In this document: positions 17,815 to 27,199 of the stretch, piece by piece
Layout: each line of letters begins with the position of its first letter
Position numbering within the stretch: the first letter of the stretch is position 1
NCBI RefSeq assembly: GCF_008298015.1
Contig: NZ_VTPX01000004.1
Span: 346,793 to 410,792, forward strand
DNA: 64,000 nt
Origin: Salinicola corii
Lineage (GTDB): Bacteria; Pseudomonadota; Gammaproteobacteria; Pseudomonadales; Halomonadaceae
Direction: 5' to 3'
The notes under the pieces: generated by a model
What the model was told of the DNA's origin: nothing
The model's input: the letters and a program-made list of their open reading frames with translations, nothing else
The model's database searches: none
Program-made: the position numbers and the translations under genes

Positions 17815-19761
17815 GACACACTCTCCTTCTCGGGCCGAGCGGCACGCAGGCGCCTCCAGGTCCGGATCAGTTCGGCGTAGTTGCTCGCCACCCGCTCGAC
17901 CAGCCCGGCATCGTCGATGTCTCCGGCCAGCCACGCCCGGCTGGCGGCGGAGAACAGGGTGCGGCCGACGGTGAAGCCCTTGCACCAGTCATGATGGGCA
18001 GCGGTGGAAAAGCCGTGCTTCATCGCTTCCATGGGCGCGTCGAGGCCCAGCAGCACCACCCCACGGCAGTGCGGATCCTGGCTCTCTATCACCGTGCTGA
18101 CGGCTTCCCAGGAGAAGGCCGACATCGACGGTAGCTTCCACCAGTCGGGGCGGATACCGAGGTGGTAGAAGCGCATCAGCGAGCGCGCCAGGGCGCTGTC
18201 GTCGGGAGTGTCCCGGACGGGCGGGATGATCTCTATCAGCAGCTCCAGCTCGAACGCGCAGGCTGCCTGGTAGAGCTGACGCAGGCGGGCTTCCTGGTCG
18301 AGGCGCAGGGCCAGTGGATCGTCCGGGTGGTAGAACACCAGGCACTTGATGATGTGCTCGCGCGGCCAGTGGCGAAGACGCATGCCGAGATCGTCGCCAT
18401 GCTGGAAGCGCAACGGGCGCGAGCCGGCCAGCTCCACCGGGCGACCGATCCACCAGCCGCGTCCGCTGGCGTCGTTGAGCGCGTCCTGGCCCAGCACGTC
18501 GTCGACCAGAATCGCCGGTGCTGTCAGGCTAGTGCTGCTGGCACCCTCCGCCGCGGCTTGCACCAGCAGGCGCTTGAGATGCGGCAGTCGTGCCGGGTCG
18601 GCATGCGCCTCGCGGGCCATGTCGAACAGCTGGCGGCGGTGATCGAAGGCCAGGCCGCAGACTTCGGGCCAGTCTTGCGGGGTACGGGTGGTGACGCGAT
18701 GCAGGTGGTTGAGCCGTGCGTCGCGGTCGGGCCGGGCCAGGGTGTCGCGGCGTCCGAGATAGTCGAACAGCTCGGCCTCGGTCGGCATCGCCGGGGCGCA
18801 GCCGTGGCGCGAGACCACCAGCGCGCCGCAGGCGTTGGCGTAGGCGGCACTGGTGGCCCACGACTCGCCGCGCAGCCAGCCCCGCAGCAGCCCGCTCATG
18901 AAGGCGTCGCCGGCGCCCAGCACGTTGAGCACCTCGACTTCGACGCCTTCGACCAGGATGCCGTCCTCGAGGCGCTCGGGAATCTCGCCCTCGAACACCA
19001 CGCAGCCCTGGGCGCCGAGCTTGCACACCAGGGTCGCGGGGCTGACTCGCGCGCACCGCACGCAGCGCCTCGAGGGTCCCGGTGCTGCCGCCGGCGATAT
19101 GGAACTCCTCCTCTGTGCCCACGATCAGGTCGAAATCGCCCAGCCACTGCTGCAAGTGACGACTGACCTCGGCGTCGGCGACGAAGCGCGTCTCGCCGTC
19201 GCCGGGCGAGGTCAGACCCCACAGCACCGGGCGGTAGTCGATGTCGAGCACCCGCTTGACACCGTGGGCGGCGGCGGCATCGAGCGCCTTGCGGCAGGCG
19301 CGCTGGGTGGTCTCGGTGGAGAGGTGGGTGCCGGTAATCGCGAGTGCCCTGGCGCGGGCGATGAACGCCGGGTCAATCGCGCCGGCGTCGATGGCCATGT
19401 CGGCGCAGTCGCGGCGATAGAACAGCAGCGGAAAGCTGTCGCGATCCTTGAGCGCCAGCAGCACCAGCCCGGTATGGCGCTCGGGGTCGGTCTGCAGGGC
19501 ACTGACGTTGACCCCGGCGCGCACCAGCTCCTCGCGCACGAAATTGCCCATCTGCTCGTTGCCGACACGGGAGAGCATGGCCGACTTCAGACCCAGGCGG
19601 GCGGTGCCGTAGGCCATGTTGCCGGAGCTTCCGCCAAGGTAGCGGGAGAAGCGGGAGACATCCTCGAGACGACTGCCGAGCTGCTCCGAATAGAGGTCCA
19701 CCGCTACGCGACCTAGGCAGATCAGGTCCAGGGAGCGAGGTTTCCTGAGTGAATCCTGCAT
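17811..19761 (-). pseudogene. iolC: iolC, 5-dehydro-2-deoxygluconokinase fused to DUF2090 aldolase domain, split by a +1 frameshift
   Basis: The intact gene would encode a PfkB-type kinase phosphorylating 5-dehydro-2-deoxygluconate, joined to a C-terminal DUF2090 domain linked to the phosphate-aldolase step. The kinase N-terminus (MQDSLRKPRSLDLICLGR, GGSSGNMAYGTARLG) reads in one frame to about base 19050. The rest (ATLVCKLGAQGCVVFEGE, VLGAGDAFMSGLLRG, then the aldolase-like half) reads in another from about 19060. One extra base in the GC-alternating run at 19045-19057 explains the break; removing it gives about 650 residues. The ATP-site GAGD motif lies after the break, so as written the product would be inactive. 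It is either a real mutation or a sequencing error. It overlaps iolD by 4 bases. Confidence 0.8.
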
Positions 19762-19830
19762 GGCGTGTCTCCACGTCGTTTGTCATCGAGTGCCGCCGAG
19801 CCTCGTGCGGCGACGAAATAAAGTGATGTA

Positions 19831-20958
19831 TCAGTCGATCCCGATCCAGCAGCGCTCCCGATGCGAGCGCTCGATCGCGTCGATCAGGCGATTGATACGG
19901 CAGGCCTGGCGAAAATCGGGATAGAGCTCGCGCTGGCCGAGAATGCCCTCGATCAGGTCGCGGACCTCGATGATCTTCTGGTCGTTGTAGCCCAGGCCGT
20001 GGCCGGGGGCCGGGCTGAATGCGGCGTAGTCGGTGTGTTCGGGGCCGATCAGCAGGGTAGAGAAGCCGCGCCGGCCCTTGGGTCCTTCGTGGCGGTAGAG
20101 CTGCAACTCGTTCATGCGCTCCTGGTCGAACACCAGCGCGCCGTGGGTACCGGTGACACAGTAGGCCAGGCCCATCTTGCGTCCGCTGGCGATGCGCGAG
20201 GTCTCGATGTTGCCCATCAGCCCCTGGGAGAAATGCAGCATCGCCTGGGCTTGGTCGTCATTCTCGACCTCGCCCATGCCGCTGCCATCCGGCAGCGGGC
20301 GCTGGCGGATCAGCGTCTGCAGGTCGCCGCAGACCGTGGTGATCGACTGCCCGGTCAGGTACTCGGCCATGTTGAGAATGTGGGAGCCGACGTCGCCCAG
20401 CGCGCCGCTTCCCGCGGTATCGCGTCGCGTGCGCCAGTTGTGGGGCAATTCGGGGTCGGCCAGATAGTCCTCGTTGTGGCGCCCACGGAAGTGCACCAGC
20501 TCGCCGATCTCGCCGCTGGCGATGATCTCGCGGGCCAGTTGGGTGGCCGGGTTGCGGATGTAGTTGAAGCCCACCAATGTTTTTACGCCGGCACGCTCGG
20601 CGGCCACGGTCATGCGCTCGGCGGAGGCGGTGGTCAACGCCAGTGGTTTTTCCGAATAGACGTGTTTGCCCGCGGCGATGGCGGCCAGGGCCATCGACTC
20701 ATGGAGAAAGTTGGGAGCGCAGATATCGACCACATCGATGGCGGGGTCGGCGACCAGCTCGCGCCAGTCGCCGGTGGCGCGGGCGAAGCCGAGTTCAGAC
20801 GCCCTGCTCGCTGCCAGGGCGGCGTCGGTCTCGGCCAGCAGGTCGCAGACCGGCAGCGCCGGCAGGGTGAACACCCGTGGGGCGGCGTGCAAGGCGATGG
20901 CGTGGGCCTTGCCCATGTAGCCGGTGCCGATCAAACCGATGTTGAGTGTCTGTTGCAT
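19831..20958 (-). CDS. Gfo/Idh/MocA-family oxidoreductase in the inositol operon
   Basis: This NAD(P)-dependent sugar or polyol dehydrogenase has 375 residues. The Rossmann motif GLIGTGYMGKAHA is at 8-20, the conserved EKP at 103-105, and a C-terminal beta-sheet domain follows with GDVGSHILNMAEYLTG. It begins at ATG 20958; upstream in-frame sequence is not conserved. It lies between the ABC transporter and iolC. In many inositol clusters such a second dehydrogenase acts on scyllo-inositol or another isomer, so that role is plausible but unproven. The canonical myo-inositol dehydrogenase candidate is the separate gene at 25160. Confidence 0.9.
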   Translation of the reverse strand: MQQTLNIGLIGTGYMGKAHAIALHAAPRVFTLPALPVCDLLAETDAALAASRASELGFARATGDWRELVADPAIDVVDICAPNFLHESMALAAIAAGKHVYSEKPLALTTASAERMTVAAERAGVKTLVGFNYIRNPATQLAREIIASGEIGELVHFRGRHNEDYLADPELPHNWRTRRDTAGSGALGDVGSHILNMAEYLTGQSITTVCGDLQTLIRQRPLPDGSGMGEVENDDQAQAMLHFSQGLMGNIETSRIASGRKMGLAYCVTGTHGALVFDQERMNELQLYRHEGPKGRRGFSTLLIGPEHTDYAAFSPAPGHGLGYNDQKIIEVRDLIEGILGQRELYPDFRQACRINRLIDAIERSHRERCWIGID

Positions 20959-21089
20959 GGCGTGGTTCCTGGATGGGAGGCGGATGCATCGACGCGGTGG
21001 ATGAGCTGCACGCACGGGCTCGGGAGCGCGGCGGTCGCATTTAGCGACGGCATCGGCTGACGCCACTACCGCGGCCGTGGGTAAAAGCG

Positions 21090-21919
<830 letters not shown>

Positions 21920-21920
<1 letters not shown>

Positions 21921-23038
21921 CAGCGAGCCTCCATCATCTTCTTGCGCACGAAGTTGTTGAACAGCACCGCGATCAACAACATGACGCCGAGGAAGACCTT
22001 GAACCAGTCGGTATTGACGCCGGTATAGAAGATGCCCATCTGCACCATGCCGAAGATCAGCGCGCCGAGGGCGGCGCCGACCGCCGACCCGTAGCCGCCG
22101 GTGAGCAGGGCACCGCCGATGACCACTGCGATGATCGCCTCCAGCTCCTTGAGCATGCCGCGGATGGTATCGGCGGAGCCGGTGTCCATGACCTGCAGGC
22201 TGGCGAAGACGGTGGCCGAGAGCGCGGTGAAGATGAACAGCGATATCTTGACGCGGTGAACCGGCACCCCGGAGTTGCGCGCGGCGTTGGCATCCCCGCC
22301 GCTGGCGAAGATCCAGTTGCCATAAGGCGTGAACAGCAGCATCCAGGTAGCCAAGGCGGTCAGCCCCAGCCACCAGACGATCGACACCGGGATGCCGGTC
22401 ACCATCGGATTGCCGGCGAAGTTGGTGGCGATCCAGCCGTGGCTGGCCATCCATGCGAACAACCCGGTGGCGACCTCGCCGGAAAAGAGCGTCGCCAGCC
22501 AGTCGTGGGGGATATGATTCTGAATGCCGCCGATCTGGGTGCGTCCGGTAAGCAGGCGGCAGCCGCCGATGGCCAGCCCACGCAGGATGAACAGGAAGGC
22601 GAGGGTGACGATGAATGAAGGTAGGCCGGTGCGGTTGACCAGATAGCCGTTGCACCACCCGACCAGAACCGCACAGACGAACGCCAGCAGCAGCGCCGCC
22701 CACAGCGGCCAGCCGTACTGCACGGTGGGAATCGCGATGATGATGCCTGCCAGCCCGATCATCGAGCCGATGGAGAGGTCGAACTCGCCGCCGATCATCA
22801 GCAGGGCGGCGGCCGTGGCCAGAATGCCCAACTGGGCGGAAACCTCCAGAAAGTTCATGATGCCGGCGGGCGTGAACATGCCGGTGCCGCTGGCGGCGAC
22901 GATGAAGAAGGCGAGCACCAGTACGGTGCCGGCGATGGCGCCCAGTTCCGGGCGCCGCATGATCTTCTTCCAGGTCGCGACGGCGGCGATGCGCTCGTCC
23001 TCCCGGGTAGCGTCTTTGGCTGCGGGGGTTGCTGTCAT
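21920..23038 (-). CDS. Sugar/inositol ABC transporter permease (BPD_transp_2, RbsC/FrcC-like)
   Basis: This is the membrane subunit of the carbohydrate-type ABC importer, 372 residues with about 9-10 hydrophobic helices after a 30-residue charged N-terminal tail. Family landmarks are [40 protein letters not shown], and the coupling segment IVVGG-like [16 protein letters not shown]. It lies between the binding-protein and ATPase genes and overlaps the ATPase start by one base. The start at 23038 is preceded by GGAGATCACTGCC, with GGAG spaced 9 bases away. Confidence 0.94.
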
Positions 23039-23082
23039 GGCAGTGATCTCCTGCGATTCGCGATGGCGGGGCGGGCCGGAAA

Positions 23083-24021
23083 CTAGCGAATGCCCTTCTT
23101 GCTAAGCTCCATCACTTGTGCCGCGTTCTGCTTGGTGACGAAGCCGGGACCCGTTGCCACGTCGCCGGCCGGCATCAGGCCGTTCTGGGCGTACTGCTCG
23201 AGGAAGATCACCGGCAGGTAGCCCTGCAGGTACTGTTGCTGGTCGATGGCGAAATCCAGCCCGCCCTGCTGAAGCGCCAACAGGATGCCGGGGGAGAGGT
23301 CGAACGTGCCCAGCGTGAATTGATCGGTGACGCCCTCGTCGCGCATGGCCTGGATCATCGGCTCCGCCGAGATCGGACCCAGCGTGAGGATGCCTTTGAT
23401 ATCCCGATGCTGATTGAGATAGGCAATGATGGCGTTGCGGATTTCGGTGGGGTCGTAGGAGGTCGCGAGCTGATCGGCGTTGCCGTCGAAGCCGTCGATG
23501 AAGCCGTCGCAGCGCTGATCGAGGCCCTGGTTGCCCTGTTCGTGGTTGATGCACAAGCCTTTCTCGACCCCCATCTCGCGCATCCGCTCGGCGGCAGCCT
23601 TGCCGGCCTCGTATTCGCTCTGACCGATGTGGAGCAGAGCGCCGTATTTGGCCGCCGCGTCTCCCCCCGAGTTGATGGTGATGACCGGGATGCCCCTGTC
23701 GGAGGCGTTTTGCACCACTTTTCCGAGGGCGTTCTCGTCGGTGAAGGAGATGATCAGACCGTCGGGATCGGAGGCGATGGCGGCCTGGGCCAGCTGCTGC
23801 ATCTGGGCCATGTCGAAGGTCGAGGGAGAGCGGTATTCGAGCGTGTCGCCCATCTGCTTGGCTGCTTGCTCGGCCCCATTCTTGACCACGGTCCAGAACG
23901 GATCCGACGGCACCCCATGGGTGACCATGACGAAGCGATGATTGGCGGCGCTGGCCAGGGCCGAGGTCGTCAGGCAGGCGGCGGCGAGCGTGATGGCGAG
24001 AAGGCGTTTGTGAGATCGCAT
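23083..24021 (-). CDS. Sugar/inositol ABC transporter periplasmic substrate-binding protein
   Basis: This 312-residue protein is a Peripla_BP_4-type binding protein (ribose/fructose/inositol class). A Sec signal peptide covers about residues 1-25 (hydrophobic [19 protein letters not shown], cleaved near ALASAA). The mature part starts [25 protein letters not shown], typical of the two-lobed fold. It is the first gene of the leftward transporter-iol operon and is divergent from an RpiR regulator. On the minus strand a TTGTAT-N18-TATATT promoter-like pair lies 65-95 bp upstream. An inositol substrate is inferred from the neighbouring iol genes. Confidence 0.94.
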   Translation of the reverse strand: MRSHKRLLAITLAAACLTTSALASAANHRFVMVTHGVPSDPFWTVVKNGAEQAAKQMGDTLEYRSPSTFDMAQMQQLAQAAIASDPDGLIISFTDENALGKVVQNASDRGIPVITINSGGDAAAKYGALLHIGQSEYEAGKAAAERMREMGVEKGLCINHEQGNQGLDQRCDGFIDGFDGNADQLATSYDPTEIRNAIIAYLNQHRDIKGILTLGPISAEPMIQAMRDEGVTDQFTLGTFDLSPGILLALQQGGLDFAIDQQQYLQGYLPVIFLEQYAQNGLMPAGDVATGPGFVTKQNAAQVMELSKKGIR

Positions 24022-24148
24022 GGTGGATCCTCTTTATCGTTGTCTTCCGGATAGCGGGTGACGTGACACTCGGCTCAGCCCGCGCCAAAGAATATAAATT
24101 TCATTTTCCCCGTAATACAAATCATTTGTTCTATACTTTGGTATGAAT

Positions 24149-24162
24149 GGAATTTTTATTCC
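24149..24162. promoter_or_regulatory. GGAA-N6-TTCC palindrome, probable IolR-type operator
   Basis: The site lies within a perfect TGGAAT-TTTT-ATTCCA inverted repeat (24148-24163) in the 220-bp gap between the divergent ABC/iol operon and the RpiR-type gene. From memory, the RpiR-type repressor IolR of Sinorhizobium meliloti has a proposed GGAA-N6-TTCC recognition motif. A TATACT hexamer at 24132-24137 just upstream could be a -10, placing the site over or just past the start of the regulator transcript. Confidence 0.6.
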
Positions 24163-24241
24163 AAAATCTCTAAGCTTGCTTCCATTGCTGCCCGATCCTG
24201 AAACGGGATCGCAAGCCGTGCTTTTTACAAGGGTTTTTCTC

Positions 24242-25147
24242 ATGCCTATTCAGGATTTCGAGGCACTCGAAAGCCAGATCACTGAAGCGTATGCCTCGCT
24301 CAGCCGCCGGCTGCAGCAGACGGCGAGATTCCTGCTCGATAATCCTCAGGAGGTTGCGTTCGCGACCGTCGCCAAACTGGCGGATCAGGCTGGCGTCACT
24401 CCCTCGACGCTGATCCGTTTCGCCAACAGCTTCGGTTTCACCGGATTTTCGGAGATGCAGGAGCTGTTTCGTGCGCGTTTGGTCAATGAGCTGCCCAATT
24501 ACGCGGAGCGTATCCGCGCCGTGCGCGCGGCCACTGGGGAAAACCCGGACAGCACCCAACTGCTGTGGGAGTTCGCCGAGGCCAACCGGCATGCTCTGGA
24601 AGGTCTTCCGAGTCGCATCGATCCCGACGACCTGGAGCGCGCGCTGGACATTCTCGAGCAAGCGGAGATCGTTCATGCCATCGGCGCGCGGCGCAGTTTC
24701 GTGGTGGCCAGTTATGTCACCTACGCGCTGCACCACATCGACAAGCGAGCAGTCCTGATCGATGGCCTGGGTGGTATGCACAGCGAACAGGTCAAGGCGA
24801 TCGGTGCCCGTGATGCGCTGCTGGTGGTGAGCTTTTCACCCTATGCCGAGGAGACCCGGCAGGCAGCCAGCAGTGCGGGCGGGCGCAACATTCCGCTGGT
24901 CGTGATCACCGATTCGAGCCTTAGCCCGCTGGCACGCCTGGCTGACGTGGCGCTGGTGGTGCAAGAGGCCGAGGTCAAGAGCTTTCGCGGGCTGAGCGCA
25001 TCACTGTGCCTGGCCCAGGCCTTGGCGATCGCACTGGGGGTGCGTCAGGACCGAGCTACGGAGTCCGCAGGCTCGGGATCGACCACGTCCGGACCGGTGG
25101 GTGTCATATCCGATGATGGGTCGGGCCGACGAGGCTCACGAGATTAA
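24242..25147 (+). CDS. RpiR-family transcriptional regulator, probable inositol regulator
   Basis: The regulator has an N-terminal RpiR-type helix-turn-helix (about residues 1-80, ATVAKLADQAGVTPSTLIRFA) and a C-terminal SIS sugar-phosphate-binding domain (about 125-260, IHAIGAR-like VHAIGARRSFVVASYV and VVSFSPYAEET). I chose ATG 24242, giving 301 residues, because the family starts just before the HTH and AAGGG lies upstream; an ATG 99 bases earlier adds an unconserved tail that covers the palindrome. The product probably represses or activates both iol units in response to an inositol intermediate. It is followed 12 bp later by iolG. Confidence 0.9.
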   Translation: MPIQDFEALESQITEAYASLSRRLQQTARFLLDNPQEVAFATVAKLADQAGVTPSTLIRFANSFGFTGFSEMQELFRARLVNELPNYAERIRAVRAATGENPDSTQLLWEFAEANRHALEGLPSRIDPDDLERALDILEQAEIVHAIGARRSFVVASYVTYALHHIDKRAVLIDGLGGMHSEQVKAIGARDALLVVSFSPYAEETRQAASSAGGRNIPLVVITDSSLSPLARLADVALVVQEAEVKSFRGLSASLCLAQALAIALGVRQDRATESAGSGSTTSGPVGVISDDGSGRRGSRD

Positions 25148-25159
25148 AGGAGATAGCCT

Positions 25160-26155
25160 ATGAAACTGGCGCTGATCGGTGCCGGGCGGATCGGCAAGGT
25201 ACACGCCGCCGCCATCGCCGCACACCCCGAGATCGTCCTGGCCGGGGTGTGCGACCACGACCCGGCGGCAGCCCGGCGACTGGCCGAAACCCACGACGGC
25301 CAGGTGCTGGCGGTGGATGCGGTGTTCGACGATGCCGAGATCGACGCCGTGCTGATCGCCTCCAGCACGCCCACCCACGCCGACTACCTCGAGTGCGCGG
25401 CGCGGGCCGGCAAGGCGATCCTGTGCGAGAAGCCGATTGCCCTCGACCTGACCCGCACGCGGGAAGCGCTGGCGGTGCTGGCGGCGCACCCGGTGACCTG
25501 CGCCCTGGGCTTCAACCGCCGCCACGACCCCCAGTTCGCCGCGCTCAAGCAGGCCATCGTCGAGGGGCGCATCGGCCAGTTGGAGACGCTGACCCTGATC
25601 AGTCGCGATCCGTCGCCGCCGCCGGCGGAGTACGTCGACGCTTCCGGCGGCCTGTTCCGCGACATGACTATCCACGACTTCGACATGGCACGCTGGCTGC
25701 TCGACGAACCGATCCACGCCATTCATGCCGAGGGCGCCTGCCTGATCGACCCGGCGATCGGTGCCGCCGGCGACATCGACACCGCGATGATCACGCTCGT
25801 CACCGCCAGTGGCCGGCTTTGCCATATCGACAATTCGCGCCGCGCCAGCTATGGCTACGACCAACGCATCGAGGCGTTTGGCAGCCTCGGCATGCTCCAG
25901 GCACAGAACGAGACCGAGACGCGCCTTCGCTTCGCCGGTGCGGCGGGCCAGGTCGAGGAGAACCCGCAGCCCTTCTTCCTCGAGCGTTACGCCCGTGCCT
26001 ATCGGCGCGAGCTGGATGATTTCGTTGCCAGCTGGCGCGAAGGCCGATCACCGCTGGCGGGCGCCGAGGACGGCCTGCAGGCGCTCCGCCTGGCCAGCGC
26101 CGCGGATCTCTCGCGCCGCGAGGGCCGCCGCGTGGCGCTGAGCGAGATCGACTAG
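25160..26155 (+). CDS. iolG: Inositol 2-dehydrogenase
   Basis: IolG oxidises myo-inositol to scyllo-inosose with NAD+, the first catabolic step. The 331-residue protein has the Rossmann motif GAGRIG at 7-12, E90-K91-P92, and the catalytic D168 and H172 in RDMTIHDFD, matching the Asp/His pair of B. subtilis IolG. AAAGGAG lies 6 bases upstream of ATG. It lies between the RpiR regulator and iolB in one rightward operon. A different polyol substrate is possible, but the context strongly supports inositol. Confidence 0.93.
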   Translation: MKLALIGAGRIGKVHAAAIAAHPEIVLAGVCDHDPAAARRLAETHDGQVLAVDAVFDDAEIDAVLIASSTPTHADYLECAARAGKAILCEKPIALDLTRTREALAVLAAHPVTCALGFNRRHDPQFAALKQAIVEGRIGQLETLTLISRDPSPPPAEYVDASGGLFRDMTIHDFDMARWLLDEPIHAIHAEGACLIDPAIGAAGDIDTAMITLVTASGRLCHIDNSRRASYGYDQRIEAFGSLGMLQAQNETETRLRFAGAAGQVEENPQPFFLERYARAYRRELDDFVASWREGRSPLAGAEDGLQALRLASAADLSRREGRRVALSEID

Positions 26156-26209
26156 CCAGCTATCCATGCGGCGTCGCCCGGTGCCGCCTTGTGAACAGGA
26201 GGAATCTGG

Positions 26210-27013
26210 ATGGAATCGCTTCGTATACGGCCTCATGCGGCCGACGATCAGGGGTGCGTACTCGACGTCACGCCCCGATCCGCCGGCTGGGAGTACGTCG
26301 GTTTTCGCGTGCACCGCCTGTCGGCCGGACAGTGCCTGGAGGCGCACACTGACGATCGCGAGCACTGCCTGGTGCTGCTGAGTGGCCGTGCCACGGTCGC
26401 CAGCGGGGAGCAGCGTTGGGACAACATCGGCGAGCGCATGAGCGTGTTCGAACGGGTCCCGCCCCACGCCGTCTACCTGCCCGATGGCGTCGGCTACCGG
26501 GTAGAGGCCCTGACCGATCTGGAACTGGCGGTGTGCAGCGCGCCGGGGCACGGCGGACACCCCGCTCGCCTGATCGCGCCCGGGCAGATCCGGCGCAGCA
26601 CCCGCGGCGAGGGCAGCAACGTGCGCCACGTCCACGATATCCTGCCGGAGACGGAACCCGCCGACAGCCTGCTGGTGGTGGAGGTCTACACGCCGGCCGG
26701 CAACTGGTCGAGCTATCCGCCCCACAAGCACGACGTCGACGACCTCCCGCGGGAGTCGCGGCTGGAGGAGACCTACTACCATCGTATCGACCCACCCCAG
26801 GGCTATGCCGTGCATCGCGTCTACACCGACGACCGTTCGCTGGACGAGACCATGGCGGTAGAGAACGGCGATTGCGTCCTGGTGCCGCGGGGCTACCACC
26901 CGGTGGGCGCGGCCCACGGCTACCAGCTCTACTACCTCAATGTCATGGCCGGCCCGCGACGGGTGTGGAAGTTCCACAATGATCCCGACCATGAGTGGAT
27001 GCTTGGCCAGTGA
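26210..27013 (+). CDS. iolB: 5-deoxy-glucuronate isomerase
   Basis: IolB converts 5-deoxyglucuronate to 5-dehydro-2-deoxygluconate, the substrate of IolC. The 267-residue length is normal. The protein is a double cupin with characteristic segments NWSSYPPHKHDVD, EETYYHRIDPPQGYA and VLVPRGYHPV that supply the metal-binding His and Glu. AGGAGG lies 7 bases before ATG. It closes the rightward operon. Together with iolG, iolE, iolD and iolC it covers the pathway from inositol to the phosphorylated intermediate; no iolA (semialdehyde dehydrogenase) gene is in the window. Confidence 0.96.
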   Translation: MESLRIRPHAADDQGCVLDVTPRSAGWEYVGFRVHRLSAGQCLEAHTDDREHCLVLLSGRATVASGEQRWDNIGERMSVFERVPPHAVYLPDGVGYRVEALTDLELAVCSAPGHGGHPARLIAPGQIRRSTRGEGSNVRHVHDILPETEPADSLLVVEVYTPAGNWSSYPPHKHDVDDLPRESRLEETYYHRIDPPQGYAVHRVYTDDRSLDETMAVENGDCVLVPRGYHPVGAAHGYQLYYLNVMAGPRRVWKFHNDPDHEWMLGQ

Positions 27014-27070
27014 GGTAGTGTCGATCATCGTGAAATCCGCGAACTCGGGCTGTCATTCCGGCGGTGCGCA

Positions 27071-27138
27071 CAAATTCGCCGGGAGCGAATTTGAACGGCC
27101 CCAGGCCGGCCTTCGGTGACCGCCAGGGATGGCGGTCA
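27071..27138. repeat. Two adjacent extragenic palindromes (REP-like)
   Basis: In the gap between iolB and the convergent receptor gene lie two perfect hairpins. CAAATTCGC (27071-27079) pairs with GCGAATTTG (27085-27093) over a 5-base loop. TGACCGCCA (27117-27125) pairs with TGGCGGTCA (27130-27138) over GGGA. The pair resembles extragenic palindromic elements and may also end both transcripts. I saw no second copy in the window by eye. Confidence 0.45.
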
Positions 27139-27199
27139 TAGCGCAGCGAATAGCCGGAGCGTAGAGCCCACGTAGGCATTCAGGCGGTGATTGATCACA

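Noticed and set aside
15946..17880. Long plus-strand open frame of about 640 codons opposite iolD
   Set aside because: iolD is complete on the other strand with all TPP motifs; the antisense frame has no recognisable motif and is a product of high GC.
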